DNA of 64,000 bases. Source: DAOUJW01 sp965218945. Its GTDB lineage: Bacteria > Chloroflexota > Dehalococcoidia > Lucifugimonadales > UBA2985. The notes under the pieces are model-generated. The model worked only from the letters and a program-made list of their open reading frames with translations. It was not told the DNA's origin and made no database searches. Location of the stretch: contig OZ244718.1 of NCBI GenBank assembly GCA_965218945.1, positions 2,914,001-2,978,000 on the forward strand, given 5' to 3'. How positions within the stretch are numbered: position 1 is the first letter of the stretch; every line of letters begins with the position of its first letter. This document shows positions 51,123 through 60,102 of this stretch, one piece after another. Position numbers and translations under genes: made by a program.

Positions 51123-52979
51123 TTGGTACGCAGCCTTACGGACCGCCTGAGCGCGTTCCTGGGAAGAGCGCCGCGTCCTCCTGAAGAGGACCAGGAGCCG
51201 AGAGAGCGCTGCCTGGCCTGTGGCACTTCCCTGGCGGACACTCCCCTGTACGAGCAGTACCGCGTCTGTCCGTCATGTCGATTCCACTACAACCTGACCG
51301 CAAGAGAGCGCGTCTCTCTGCTGGCCGACCCCAGCAGCTTTCGGGAGAACCACCGCTCCATAGTTTCCCTGGAACCGGCCGCTTCCGTCGCTCCCTCCGA
51401 GCAGCGCCCTCGCGGCGAGTCTCGCAGGACCGGCCTCACGGAGGCTGCCATCACCGGCAGATGCTCCATCGGCGGAAGGCCCGTGGTGCTCATAGTCCTG
51501 GACTTCAGGTTCGTGGGAGGGACCATAGGCGCTGTCGTGGGCGAGAAGGTCTCCCTGGCGTTTGAGCTGGCGACCAGGAGGAAGCTGCCAGTGGTGGCGG
51601 TCGTCACCAGCGGCACGACGGGGATACAGGAAGGCGTCATATCCCTGATGCAGATGGCAAAGGCCTCCTTTGCCCTGAACAGCCTTGGCGAGGAGGGACT
51701 GCCATTCATCACCGTAATGGCCAATCCCACCACCGGACAGGTGTACTCCAGCTTCGCCACCCTTGCCGACGTCATCCTGGCAGAGCCGGGCTCTCTCCTG
51801 GGACTCGCGCCTGCGCGGTCTTCCTCGGCAGGCTCCCAGGGTCCCGCCGGCTCCGGCATTCACAGCGCAGAGGCGCACCTGGCCCGCGGGATGATAGACC
51901 GGATAATCGACAGGGAGAAGCTGAGAGACCTGTTGTCGGTGCTCCTTGACCTGATGACCCCCAAGCAGCCCGTCATAGAAGGCGACTCCGCCCGCGGGCT
52001 TCCCGCGCCCAAGATGGAGGAGCGGATAGGCGAGCAGCGCCTGGAGGAGCTATGGCCCCCCGCGTGGGAGAGCGTCCAACTGGCGCGCCATGAAGGCCAA
52101 CGCCCCACCTCCCTGGACTTCATAAGACGCTGCCTGTCGGGCTTCGTGGAGCTTCACGGCGATCGCCTGTACGGAGACGACCCCTCAGTCGTCACGGGCA
52201 TAGGCGACCTCGGAGGGCAGACCGTAGCAGTCATAGGACAGGAGAGAGGCCACGACCTCACAGCCAGGGAACGGCACGAGGGTCGCATCTACCCGGAGGG
52301 ATTCCGTAAAGCCCAGCGCTTAATGAGGTTGGCATCGAAGCTCCAGATACCGCTCCTTACCTTCATAGACACCTCCGGCCCCTACTACGGCAAAGAGGCG
52401 GAGGAGCGCGGAATCGGGAACGCCATCTCTTCCACAATGGCACTCATGGCCCAGCTGCCGGTTCCCACCATATCCGTGGTGGTCGGTGAGGGAGGCAGCG
52501 AAGGCGCGCTTGCGATGTCCATAGCCGACCGCATCCTCATGCTGGAGAGAGCCGTCTACAACGTCACCTCCCCGGAGGTCGCCACAGCCATACTGCATCA
52601 CGAAAACTACCCGACCGCGGAGAGACTCGAACCCCTCCGGCTGACGGCCCACGACTGCCAGGAGCTTCAGATTATAGACGCTATAGCGCCGGAACCGCCG
52701 GAGGGGGCGCAAATCAACCCCAACGAGGCCGCAGCGCTACTGAAGACCGCCCTGGAGGAGGAGATGACGGCGCTGATGGCCCGCTCCACCAGGCGCATCC
52801 TGCGGGACAGGTACCGGAAGTTCCGCAAGATGGGGGAGTACAGCTCCCACTTCCGCGTCGCCCTCAGCCGGGAGGCCTCCACGCTTCAGGGATACATGGC
52901 GCAAGGAGTGCGCCTGATCCGCAGACGCCCGCGGCGGAGGCGCGCCGCGTTGCCGGAGGGCGAGGATGGGGGCGGCTAG
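51123..52979 (+). CDS. accDA: Fused acetyl-CoA carboxylase carboxyltransferase beta-alpha (AccD-AccA)
   Basis: 618 residues from TTG 51123. The N-terminal half is AccD: zinc ribbon CLACGTSLADTPLY and CPSCRFHYNLT near 30-60, then VVAVVTSGTTGIQEGVISLM. From about 335 the chain is AccA: LDFIRRCLSGFVELHGDRLYG, LLTFIDTSGPYYGKEAEERG, VVVGEGGSEGALAMSIADRI. Normally two proteins; here one polypeptide with no frameshift. Transfers CO2 from carboxybiotin to acetyl-CoA, giving malonyl-CoA for the fabD/acpP products upstream. Fused forms are known in some Actinobacteria and Chloroflexota. Confidence 0.92.
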   Translation: MVRSLTDRLSAFLGRAPRPPEEDQEPRERCLACGTSLADTPLYEQYRVCPSCRFHYNLTARERVSLLADPSSFRENHRSIVSLEPAASVAPSEQRPRGESRRTGLTEAAITGRCSIGGRPVVLIVLDFRFVGGTIGAVVGEKVSLAFELATRRKLPVVAVVTSGTTGIQEGVISLMQMAKASFALNSLGEEGLPFITVMANPTTGQVYSSFATLADVILAEPGSLLGLAPARSSSAGSQGPAGSGIHSAEAHLARGMIDRIIDREKLRDLLSVLLDLMTPKQPVIEGDSARGLPAPKMEERIGEQRLEELWPPAWESVQLARHEGQRPTSLDFIRRCLSGFVELHGDRLYGDDPSVVTGIGDLGGQTVAVIGQERGHDLTARERHEGRIYPEGFRKAQRLMRLASKLQIPLLTFIDTSGPYYGKEAEERGIGNAISSTMALMAQLPVPTISVVVGEGGSEGALAMSIADRILMLERAVYNVTSPEVATAILHHENYPTAERLEPLRLTAHDCQELQIIDAIAPEPPEGAQINPNEAAALLKTALEEEMTALMARSTRRILRDRYRKFRKMGEYSSHFRVALSREASTLQGYMAQGVRLIRRRPRRRRAALPEGEDGGG

Positions 52980-53022
52980 GGAGCGCGAGATTGGCGAGTC
53001 CTTAGCCTTACGCGATCCGCCT

Positions 53023-54783
53023 CTACAAGCGCCGGTTGGAGACTACGGGCTCTGAGGCCAGTAGATCACGGAGTTTGCTCAGATCCGGTAGGCCCAAAAT
53101 GCGGGAAATGCCGTCGTCCAGGGCTTGGCGAGCCGGGCAATGCGCCATGCCAGGCAGTCGCTCGAACTCCGACTCCGCCATCTCATCGAACAGTTCAGAC
53201 AAGCCTTTGAGCTGCTCAAAAGAGAGGCTGCGGGTGTCCAGAACCGGCAACTCCTCTAGGTCGGCCTTCTTAATGGCAACCCAACCGCCTCTTGTGCTCG
53301 TCCTATGAGCGAGAACGGTCAATATTCCCAAGCTGGAGTTCAGCCAGAGCGCCAGAGCTTTCTCGGTTTGTATATCTTCAATCTGGACAGGCCACCATAC
53401 GTTGGACAACACTTCCTTTACTGACCACATGGCCATAACCCTGGTAGTTTCCAGCCAGAGCCGCTCGGCCACCAGGAGACGTCCGGCCTTCTGCCATAGG
53501 TAGTCGCCATATCCGGGTCTCTGTCCACCTCTGGGTCGTGTCAACGGCGACAAATAGGAGTTGGGCGAGCAAGTAAGTGACTTGCGTTGGTCAGTGTCAT
53601 GCCCCTCAACAAGGGGATATGCAGTGACAGAACTGGTCCTGTCAAACCCATCAACCAATCGGCGTCTGTCTGGCCCAACTTGGCCGAGTTCACCAAACCG
53701 GCACATTGATACTCTTGCGCTCACTGCTCCACCTGGGACCCAAACCTCGCCGCCGTCCAACAGGTTTAGCGCGCTTCGCACCAGGTCGGCGCGAGCGAAC
53801 TGTACGCCGGACCACTTCTTGCCTGCGAGTTTGGGCTGAGGCATCGACAACGCCTCACCCACATGCCTGCCGTCAACCTCCAGCAGAGCCGCTCCCACTT
53901 CCTCTAGCTTCGCCGGCGTAGTCGCGGTGATTGCTTGCGCTACCCGATGGGCGTCCAAAGTGCCATTCGGGTTATCCCAGAGGTTTACGAAAGTAGTGCG
54001 CCGCTCAGCCGCGTCTTGACCTTCAGGGCGTCGCGTTGCTATCAGAAGCGCCTCCGATAGGTCGGTGCTGTCCGAGAAGTTCCAGCGCAGCGGGTCGTGC
54101 GAAGTGATGACCATGTCCAGAACAAAGTTGCTCTCTATCAGGGAGCGGGTCTGTTGCCAGGATGGCCCGGTGCAGACTGTAGCGGGCAGCACCAAGGCGA
54201 GTCTGCCCTCGCTGGGTCGCAGCTTGGGCGTCGCAGCAGCTACAAACGCCGCGCCCAGCCCCGCAGTGGCCGTTGCCTGCCTGGACCTCAGTCGACGAGA
54301 CAATTCGTCCTGAAGCCTTCGACGCTCTGTCGCCGGGAGGCTACCGAACAGCAGATTACCGCCCACGGAGCGAGTGAACGGGGGGTTCATAATCGCCAGG
54401 TCCAGCTCCGGCAACCTGGCGGTCACGCCTTCCGCCGCGCCCCGGGAGCCGCCGCCGGATACCCTCTCCGGGTCCCTGGCGCCCACCCCCATCTCCTCCT
54501 CCGAAAGAGCGAACTGCACCGCGGCCTCGTCCTGTCCCAGGAAGTCCAGAGACCCCAAATTCACATTGGATCCCTCCACGCCCAGTGGCATTACGTACAG
54601 GTTCATGCGGTCGAACTGTATATCCGGGTTGAGCATCGCCAGGCTGGTGGCGGCGAAGTGCACGGCGGATAGCTGGACGTCGTAGCCGTGCAGGGCCTGT
54701 TCCACCATCGCCTTGTGCAGCTCCGGGGCATTACGGCCTCCGGCATCGGTGTGCCGGCGCTCCGCCTCTGCTGCCACCGCCAT
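53023..54783 (-). pseudogene. Methylase part of a broken restriction-methylase fusion
   Basis: 586 residues from an internal ATG. N6-adenine methylase motif IV is PELDLAIMNPPFTRS. Further family signs are HGYDVQLSAVHFAATSLAML near 33 and a C-terminal target-recognition-like region. Motif I (DLACGTGTLL expected) is broken at its upstream end: the previous frame reads NIADLPAARERC and stops, while one extra base after GACTTG would give L-A-C-G-T-G-T-L-L and continue straight into this frame. So a single-base deletion splits one gene in two, unless it is a sequencing error. No separate RBS for the second part. Confidence 0.82.
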
Positions 54784-55886
54784 CAGCAGCGTTCCCGTGC
54801 CGCAGGCAAGTCGGCAATGTTGAGGGAGGCCGGAAACTCGTGGTCGCTCCAGTCAACGCGGGGAGGCCAGTCGTGGAACACCAGCCGGGATAGCAGGGTG
54901 GCCGCGGGCACGGAGGTGTAGTAGGCGCCCGTGAACTTGGCGTCCGTCAACAGCGTGTGGAACAGGCGGCCGGACAGGTCATGCCCCTCCAGCCTGCGGG
55001 TGTCCTCCATAGCCTTGACCAGGGGAGCGAGTGCCTGTGACTGGAGATCCTCCGGCCCGTCGCCAAGCACGTCTACGATGTTGGCCGCCAAGTCGAACAC
55101 GGGCACGTAGTCGATCTGGTCACAGATGTGGCGCCAGGCGTCGCGGAGGCCGTGGATACCCTGCCCCAGCGCCTCGTTGACCGTAGGAACATCCTCATTA
55201 GCGGTGGCGAGGCGGTCCTGAAAGGCCAGGGCATTGAACAGCACCAGACACCCAATCCGCAGGGCAGCGGCGCGATCTCTCTCCTGGTCAGTGCTGGCAA
55301 TTATGTCGGCGACGCGCCGGGATATGCGCGCGTGTCCGGTGATATGCTTGGCAGCCTGCTCCACGGAGTACCCCACGGCTATGGCAGCGGCGGTCACCCT
55401 ATCCACGCCCTCAAGCTCCAACGGAAGAGTGCGCAGTTGATCGGCAAGCTCCGCCGCCGACCCGCTCCTTATGCGCCGCTCCGTCGTACTTGTACCGAGG
55501 GAGCCGTGCAGCCACCATCGTAGGTCCGAAGCACTCTCAAGCTCGGCCTGAGTATTCTCGGCGTGTCGAAGCCTGTCCGGGTAAAGCACGCCGATCAGTC
55601 CGAGAGCCTCCGGGAAAGCGGTCAGTCGCTCCTCAAGCTGACTCTCCAGGAGAGCGTCATTCCCCTCCCACTTGCACTCGAGGAGGACAAGGTCACCACT
55701 CCGCAGGTGGACGCGGATGTCCGGAATCCCTTTACGGCTCTTACTCTCCGCCCTGGCAGAGAACCCAAGGTCGCGGAGCGACTGGGCCAGGAGGACGTTT
55801 ACGACTTCCTCTCGGATGGTCTCAGGATCGTTTTGCCTGGGTGAATTGGGGCTCGTGCTGAGTCTCCTACTCTCCCAGCAACCTGA
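54783..55886 (-). pseudogene. Nuclease and N-terminal part of the same broken gene
   Basis: Open from 55886 to the frameshift at about 54800. The first ~100 codons have no ATG, GTG or TTG start; a GTG at 55589 lies in the middle of the domain. This upstream part reads GIPDIRVHLRSGDLVLLECKWEG, a PD-(D/E)XK site (D, then ECK). Next comes a helical linker. The segment ending GHDLSGRLFHTLLTDAKFTG, then AYYTSVPAATLLSRLVF, is the classical approach to methylase motif I. So the gene originally encoded a nuclease-methylase fusion in the style of type IIG restriction enzymes. The missing start and the frameshift together indicate decay. Confidence 0.75.
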
Positions 55887-56046
55887 TCAACGCCAGAGTT
55901 AGGGTAGCTGCGGTCGCCATACCTCCCAGCATGACTCCTACCATCCACTTGATCAAATCGGCCTTCATGTCTGACAGGTCGGCCTTGGTTGCCAGATGTT
56001 GATAAGCTCCCTCAAGATGGCTAAGCCTCTCTTCCATCGTGGCCAT
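55867..56046 (-). CDS. Small coiled-coil/membrane protein (59 residues)
   Basis: ATG at 56046 with AGGAG upstream. MATMEERLSHLEGAYQHLAT then KADLSDMKADLIKWM forms an amphipathic coiled coil. A hydrophobic helix (VGVMLGGMATAATLTLALIRLL) follows. This plan (short coiled coil, one C-terminal membrane helix) recalls XhlA/DUF1640-like small proteins, but no family is certain. It lies directly upstream of, and slightly overlaps, the open frame of the broken nuclease-methylase gene. Confidence 0.68.
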   Translation of the reverse strand: MATMEERLSHLEGAYQHLATKADLSDMKADLIKWMVGVMLGGMATAATLTLALIRLLGE

Positions 56047-56227
56047 ACTATCTCCTCGCTGCTACTTATTCAGGCGCGTCTAGGCCTTATGGATTCACTT
56101 TATCTTGTACCATATTATACACCCTTTCAGCTTGCGAGCACACAACATCACCCCTCCAACCCTTGTCACCAAAAGCAATTAGTGATATACTTCTCAAAGT
56201 TTTTGAAACGGCAGGGAGGAGGCTTCA

Positions 56228-56440
56228 GTGGAGAACTTTACTATACCCAAGTGTCAGAAATGCAGCACGGGTGACTTGGTACCTCTATCCGATTTCGGGA
56301 GTCAGGGCGCGCCCATACACTACAAGGCGTGGGTGTGCACCAACCCCGATTGTGGCTTTAACATCAAGATTCGCAATGGAGACGTCTACCTCAACGAGCC
56401 TATTACCAGCGGCGCAATGCACGCTCCGAGGGCGCGCTAG
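56228..56440 (+). CDS. Small zinc-ribbon protein
   Basis: 70 residues from GTG 56228 with GGAGGAGG upstream. Two Cys pairs, CQKC near 9 and CTNPDC near 37, form a rubredoxin-like ribbon around HYKAWVC. Function unknown; proteins of this kind bind nucleic acid or partner proteins. Single gene; the following 240 bases contain nothing else until the TetR operator. Confidence 0.72.
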   Translation: MENFTIPKCQKCSTGDLVPLSDFGSQGAPIHYKAWVCTNPDCGFNIKIRNGDVYLNEPITSGAMHAPRAR

Positions 56441-56655
56441 CAGCCTTCATACGTCTGCGACATAGGTCGTTTCCATAGCAGCCGAGCGGCCCTGGATTGG
56501 GCTGCGTTCTGTTTGCCTGCACCGCACAGCATATGGTGTAGTAGCGTTATGTCTACGCTACTTCCGTTTATGTCTTCAGCGCTGGGCCGTTTGGCATGGA
56601 CCATGTGACGTTAGCCGTCAGCTATTGACGCTCGCGCCTGCCTCCCCTAGACTTT

Positions 56656-56673
56656 AGACCGACCAGTCGGTCT
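56656..56673. promoter_or_regulatory. TetR-type operator
   Basis: AGACCGACCAGTCGGTCT: perfect 8-base inverted repeat around CA, ending 10 bases before the regulator's ATG and just ahead of its ribosome-binding site. Such placement indicates self-repression by the downstream TetR protein. The ACCGACCxGTCGGT core is typical of TetR/AcrR sites. Confidence 0.8.
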
Positions 56674-56683
56674 GGAGGTAGAC

Positions 56684-57322
56684 ATGGAGGTCAGGGAGTC
56701 CCAGGTCCAACCCGCCCCTGAGGGCAAGGAAGCCACTCGACAGCGCATCCTGGATGCGGCTACTGAGGTTTTCTCCGAGAAAGGCTATCACGGCTCGGCC
56801 GTGGACGACATCGTTAAGGCGTCCAGCACCTCCAAGGGCTCCTTCTACTTCCATTTTCCCAGCAAGCAGGAGATATTCTTCTCCCTGGTCGACCGCCTCA
56901 TTGTCGCTATGGCCCGCTCCACAGAGGAGGCCATAGCCGGGGAAAGCGGGGCGCTGGCAAAGGTGACGGCCGCCCTGGACACGGTGTTCCGCACCTTCTC
57001 CCGGCATCGCAACCTGGCGAAGATCCTCCTGGTGAGCGGCGTCGGGCTGGGTAAGGCCTTCGACGAGCGTTTGATGTCGATACACACCAGGTTCGCCGAC
57101 GCCATCAAGTCGCACCTGGACGACGCCGTGGCGGAAGGCTCCATCCCGCCCATGGACACGGAGCTGACGGCCTACGTCTGGATGGGCGCCGTGAACGAGG
57201 TAATAGTGCGGTGGCTCTACACGGGGAAGCCGGAACCTCTGGAGGGCGCTCTGGACAGCCTGCGGGAGCTTCTCCTGAGGAGCATCTGCGCCCATGAGGG
57301 CGAAAATGGAAGTCAGAGATAG
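56684..57322 (+). CDS. TetR/AcrR family transcriptional regulator
   Basis: 212 residues. DNA-binding N-terminus: TRQRILDAATEVFSEKGYHG then SAVDDIVKASSTSKGSFYFH and FPSKQEIFFSLV (residues about 15-66). The all-helical C-terminus is the ligand domain. Its controlled genes are unknown; the operator lies in front of it. The OB-like/PIN module starts 12 bases after its stop and might be part of the same transcript. Confidence 0.9.
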   Translation: MEVRESQVQPAPEGKEATRQRILDAATEVFSEKGYHGSAVDDIVKASSTSKGSFYFHFPSKQEIFFSLVDRLIVAMARSTEEAIAGESGALAKVTAALDTVFRTFSRHRNLAKILLVSGVGLGKAFDERLMSIHTRFADAIKSHLDDAVAEGSIPPMDTELTAYVWMGAVNEVIVRWLYTGKPEPLEGALDSLRELLLRSICAHEGENGSQR

Positions 57323-57334
57323 CTGGAGGAAGTC

Positions 57335-58132
57335 ATGCCTGCGGCGGAACTCTCGGTAATAGTGGACAGCAACACTGAAGGCTCTGTATCTGTTCAGGGT
57401 TTCCTAGACGCTGTGTCCCATACGCTTGAGATATTGCGCAGTCTGGATAGCGCCATATCGCTTAGGCGCACAGGAACTCTGCGATGGGTAATTAGCGAAC
57501 TCCACTCGGAAAGTCCGGCCACGGCGAGGCTAAGAGCCGTTCCTTCCTCGGAAGATCAGGACTTCAGTTATGACGTAATCCGCAGCTATTTGGATGGACT
57601 GGAACAGCTATCCACAGGGAATGCTCTCCCCAAAGACTTCCCTGAAGATGCACTGGAGTTCGCGAAACGGCTATCGAGAGACATGGTGAAGGAAAACATC
57701 GTTATTCTCTTCCGGCATCAAGAACGCACCGTCGAGGTCAGCGAACGAATTGCCCCAAATGTCGACGAGCGCCTATCCCAGACCTACTTTGCCACCGGTT
57801 CGGTTGAGGGCACTCTGGAAATGGTAACGGTCCACGACCGGAGCTACTTTCGCGTGTACGACACCGTTCATGGCATGGGTGTACCATGCTACTTTAACTC
57901 CGATCTTCTGGAACACGTTAGACAAGGTATTGGTCACAGGGTTTCGGTTCAAGGCGATATCCAGAGCGACAGGAATGGCAAGATTAGATCGCTTAGTGTG
58001 AACACAATTCGATTGCTTCCTGATGAAGGACAACTGCCAACTCCCTCTCAAATGCGAGGGCTGGTAAAGGGCATTTCGGAGGGACTCCCTGCTGAGGAAT
58101 ACTTGAGGGACTTGCGTGATGAGGCCCGCTAG
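57335..58132 (+). CDS. Uncharacterised OB-like partner of a PIN nuclease (module copy 2, putative antitoxin)
   Basis: 265 residues, ATG with CTGGAGGAAGTC upstream, 12 bases after the TetR gene. Same plan as the product at 23494: a helical N-terminus with TLRWVISELHSESPATARLR (aligned to QHKWVIRKLQSSAPSITVQP), then an OB/SH3-like region with GSVEGTLEMVTVHDRSYFRV and HRVSVQGDIQSDRNGKIRSL, and a helical tail, GLPAEEYLRDLRDEAR. Identity to copy 1 is low overall, so an old duplication or separate acquisition. It overlaps the PIN gene by 17 bases. Role as antitoxin is inferred. Confidence 0.75.
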   Translation: MPAAELSVIVDSNTEGSVSVQGFLDAVSHTLEILRSLDSAISLRRTGTLRWVISELHSESPATARLRAVPSSEDQDFSYDVIRSYLDGLEQLSTGNALPKDFPEDALEFAKRLSRDMVKENIVILFRHQERTVEVSERIAPNVDERLSQTYFATGSVEGTLEMVTVHDRSYFRVYDTVHGMGVPCYFNSDLLEHVRQGIGHRVSVQGDIQSDRNGKIRSLSVNTIRLLPDEGQLPTPSQMRGLVKGISEGLPAEEYLRDLRDEAR

Positions 58133-58577
58133 TCGTTCAAGGAGATACTGGGATTCATGTAATTTCATCTCTCTAATTTCCGAAGACGAAGCGGAACGAG
58201 CCGAGATCTGTCAGCGTATCCTCGAAGATGCAGAAGCGGGTAGGCTCACTATTGTAACGTCAACACTAACCATCGCAGAGGTAATTCGGATGAGGGGTTC
58301 GCCGATGCTAACGGAAGATGAAGAGACTACCATAAGCAGCTTCTTCCTGCACAGTTACATTTTGATGTACGACGTAACTCGCGTTGTGGCGGAGAATGCG
58401 CGCCAGCTGGCGCGCCGGTACAATCTAAGGCCTAACGATTCCATTCACCTGTCTACCGCTCTTCTTTCTGACGCAGACGTATTCGAGACCTGGAACACTA
58501 ACGACTTCGGAAGGATTCTGGGAATCCCAATGGAGATACGGACTCCCACTTGGCAAGGGAATCTACCGCTTCTGTGA
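58116..58577 (+). CDS. PIN-domain ribonuclease (module copy 2, putative toxin)
   Basis: 153 residues from GTG 58116, or ATG 58119. Acidic tetrad: D13 (RRYWDSCNF), E55 (TIAEVIRM), D108 (LRPNDSIHLSTAL), D130 (TNDFGRIL). Overlap of 17 bases with the partner gene indicates coupled translation. Shares the W-D-S start, ICQRILEDAEAGRLTIVTST-type helix-strand, and R-P-x-D-S-I-H-L block with the product at 24315. Confidence 0.85.
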   Translation: MMRPASRSRRYWDSCNFISLISEDEAERAEICQRILEDAEAGRLTIVTSTLTIAEVIRMRGSPMLTEDEETTISSFFLHSYILMYDVTRVVAENARQLARRYNLRPNDSIHLSTALLSDADVFETWNTNDFGRILGIPMEIRTPTWQGNLPLL

Positions 58578-58618
58578 TATAGCTCAGGAATCCATTACCA
58601 GATGAATCGAGAATAGAC

Positions 58619-60076
58619 GTGAAATTCAAAGACATTCGTGAGTTCATTGCATTCCTTGAAGAGAGGGGCGAACTGGCGCGGATCAAGACGCCAGTCAGCT
58701 GCGACCTGGAGATCGCCGAGATCAACGACCGCGTCGTCAAGAGCGGCGGCCCGGCCCTCCTGTTCGAGAACGTTCAGGGGTACGACATCCCCGTGCTCAT
58801 CAACACGTTTGGTTCTGAGCAGCGGATGGCCTGGGCCCTGGGCGTAGAGCGCCTCGACGAGCTTGGAGACAGGGTGAGAAAGCTCCTGGGTCTGATGCAG
58901 GGGCCGCCCGCCGGCCTCATGGACAAGTTACGCACGCTGATGGACCTCATCAAGATGGCGGGGACACAGCCCAAGCTGGTCCGCCAGGCACCCTGCCAGG
59001 AGGTTATCCTCACCGGCCGCGACGCCGACCTTAACAGCCTTCCAGTCCTGAAGTGCTGGCCGATGGACGCAGGCCGCTTCATCACCCTGCCGCTGGTGAT
59101 CTCCAGAGACCCTGAGACCGGCGTGCGCAACGTGGGCACCTATCGTATGCAGGTCTACGACGGCCAGACGGCCGGGATGCACTGGCAGACCCACAAGGTC
59201 GGCACCCACCACGAGCGGGTCGCCCGGGAGCAGGGGCGCGAGCGGCTGGAGGTGGCCGTGGCCCTTGGCGGCGACCCCACTACGCTATGGACGGGGTCGG
59301 CGCCGCTGCCGCCTGGCCTCGACGAGCTGGCGATCGCAGGCGTTATGCGCGAGGAGGGCGTCGAGGTCGTCAAGTGCGCGACCGTCGACCTGGAGGTGCC
59401 CGCCCACTCGGAGATAGTGCTGGAGGGGTACATCGTCCCCGGGGAGCAGCGCATCGAAGGGCCGTTCGGAGACCACACGGGCTACTACTCGCTGGCGGAC
59501 ACATACCCGGTATTCCATCTGACGGCGATTACGCGTCGTCGATACCCCATCTATCCCACCATTCTGGTCGGTCGGCCCGTGCAGGAGGACTACTACATGG
59601 GCAAGGCGACGGAGCGGCTCTTCATGCCCATCATCCAGATGATGCTGCCGGAGATTGTGGACATGAACATGCCCGCGGAGGGCGTGTTCCACAACCTGGT
59701 CATCGTCTCCATCAAGAAGGAGTACCCGGGCCAGGCCCAGAAGGTGATGCACGCTCTGTGGGGTCTGGGCCTGATGATGCTGGCCAAGGCGATTATTGTG
59801 GTGGACGACTACGTCAACGTGCAGGACGTATCGGAGGTGGCGTGGCGAGTGACCAACAACCTGGACGCCTCCCGCGACATTACCTTCGCCGACGGCCCTG
59901 TGGACGACCTGGACCACGCCTCGCCGACGGCGAAGTTCGGCAGCAAGGTGGGTATCGACGCCACGGCCAAGGGGCCTCTGGAGAGTCGACAGCGTGAGTG
60001 GCCCCCGGACATCGTCATGTCCGACGAGATCAAGGCCCTGGTGGACAGCAAGTGGGAGGAGTACGGGATACAGTAA
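58619..60076 (+). CDS. ubiD: UbiD-family decarboxylase
   Basis: 485 residues from GTG 58619. Prenylated-FMN-dependent decarboxylase of aromatic/unsaturated acids. TYRMQVYDGQTAGMHWQTHK near 172, the conserved R-x-E-x(n)-E element in GYIVPGEQRIEGPFGDHTG near 270, and YPTILVGRPVQEDYYMGKAT near 310. Its cofactor enzyme UbiX is encoded downstream. With UbiA- and UbiE-like genes it fits the late steps of menaquinone synthesis (futalosine branch, MqnL-like) or ubiquinone-like chemistry; menaquinone is likelier in Chloroflexota. Confidence 0.92.
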   Translation: MKFKDIREFIAFLEERGELARIKTPVSCDLEIAEINDRVVKSGGPALLFENVQGYDIPVLINTFGSEQRMAWALGVERLDELGDRVRKLLGLMQGPPAGLMDKLRTLMDLIKMAGTQPKLVRQAPCQEVILTGRDADLNSLPVLKCWPMDAGRFITLPLVISRDPETGVRNVGTYRMQVYDGQTAGMHWQTHKVGTHHERVAREQGRERLEVAVALGGDPTTLWTGSAPLPPGLDELAIAGVMREEGVEVVKCATVDLEVPAHSEIVLEGYIVPGEQRIEGPFGDHTGYYSLADTYPVFHLTAITRRRYPIYPTILVGRPVQEDYYMGKATERLFMPIIQMMLPEIVDMNMPAEGVFHNLVIVSIKKEYPGQAQKVMHALWGLGLMMLAKAIIVVDDYVNVQDVSEVAWRVTNNLDASRDITFADGPVDDLDHASPTAKFGSKVGIDATAKGPLESRQREWPPDIVMSDEIKALVDSKWEEYGIQ

Positions 60077-60102
60077 AGCAACATGGACAAGGAGGTCTGC
60101 AA

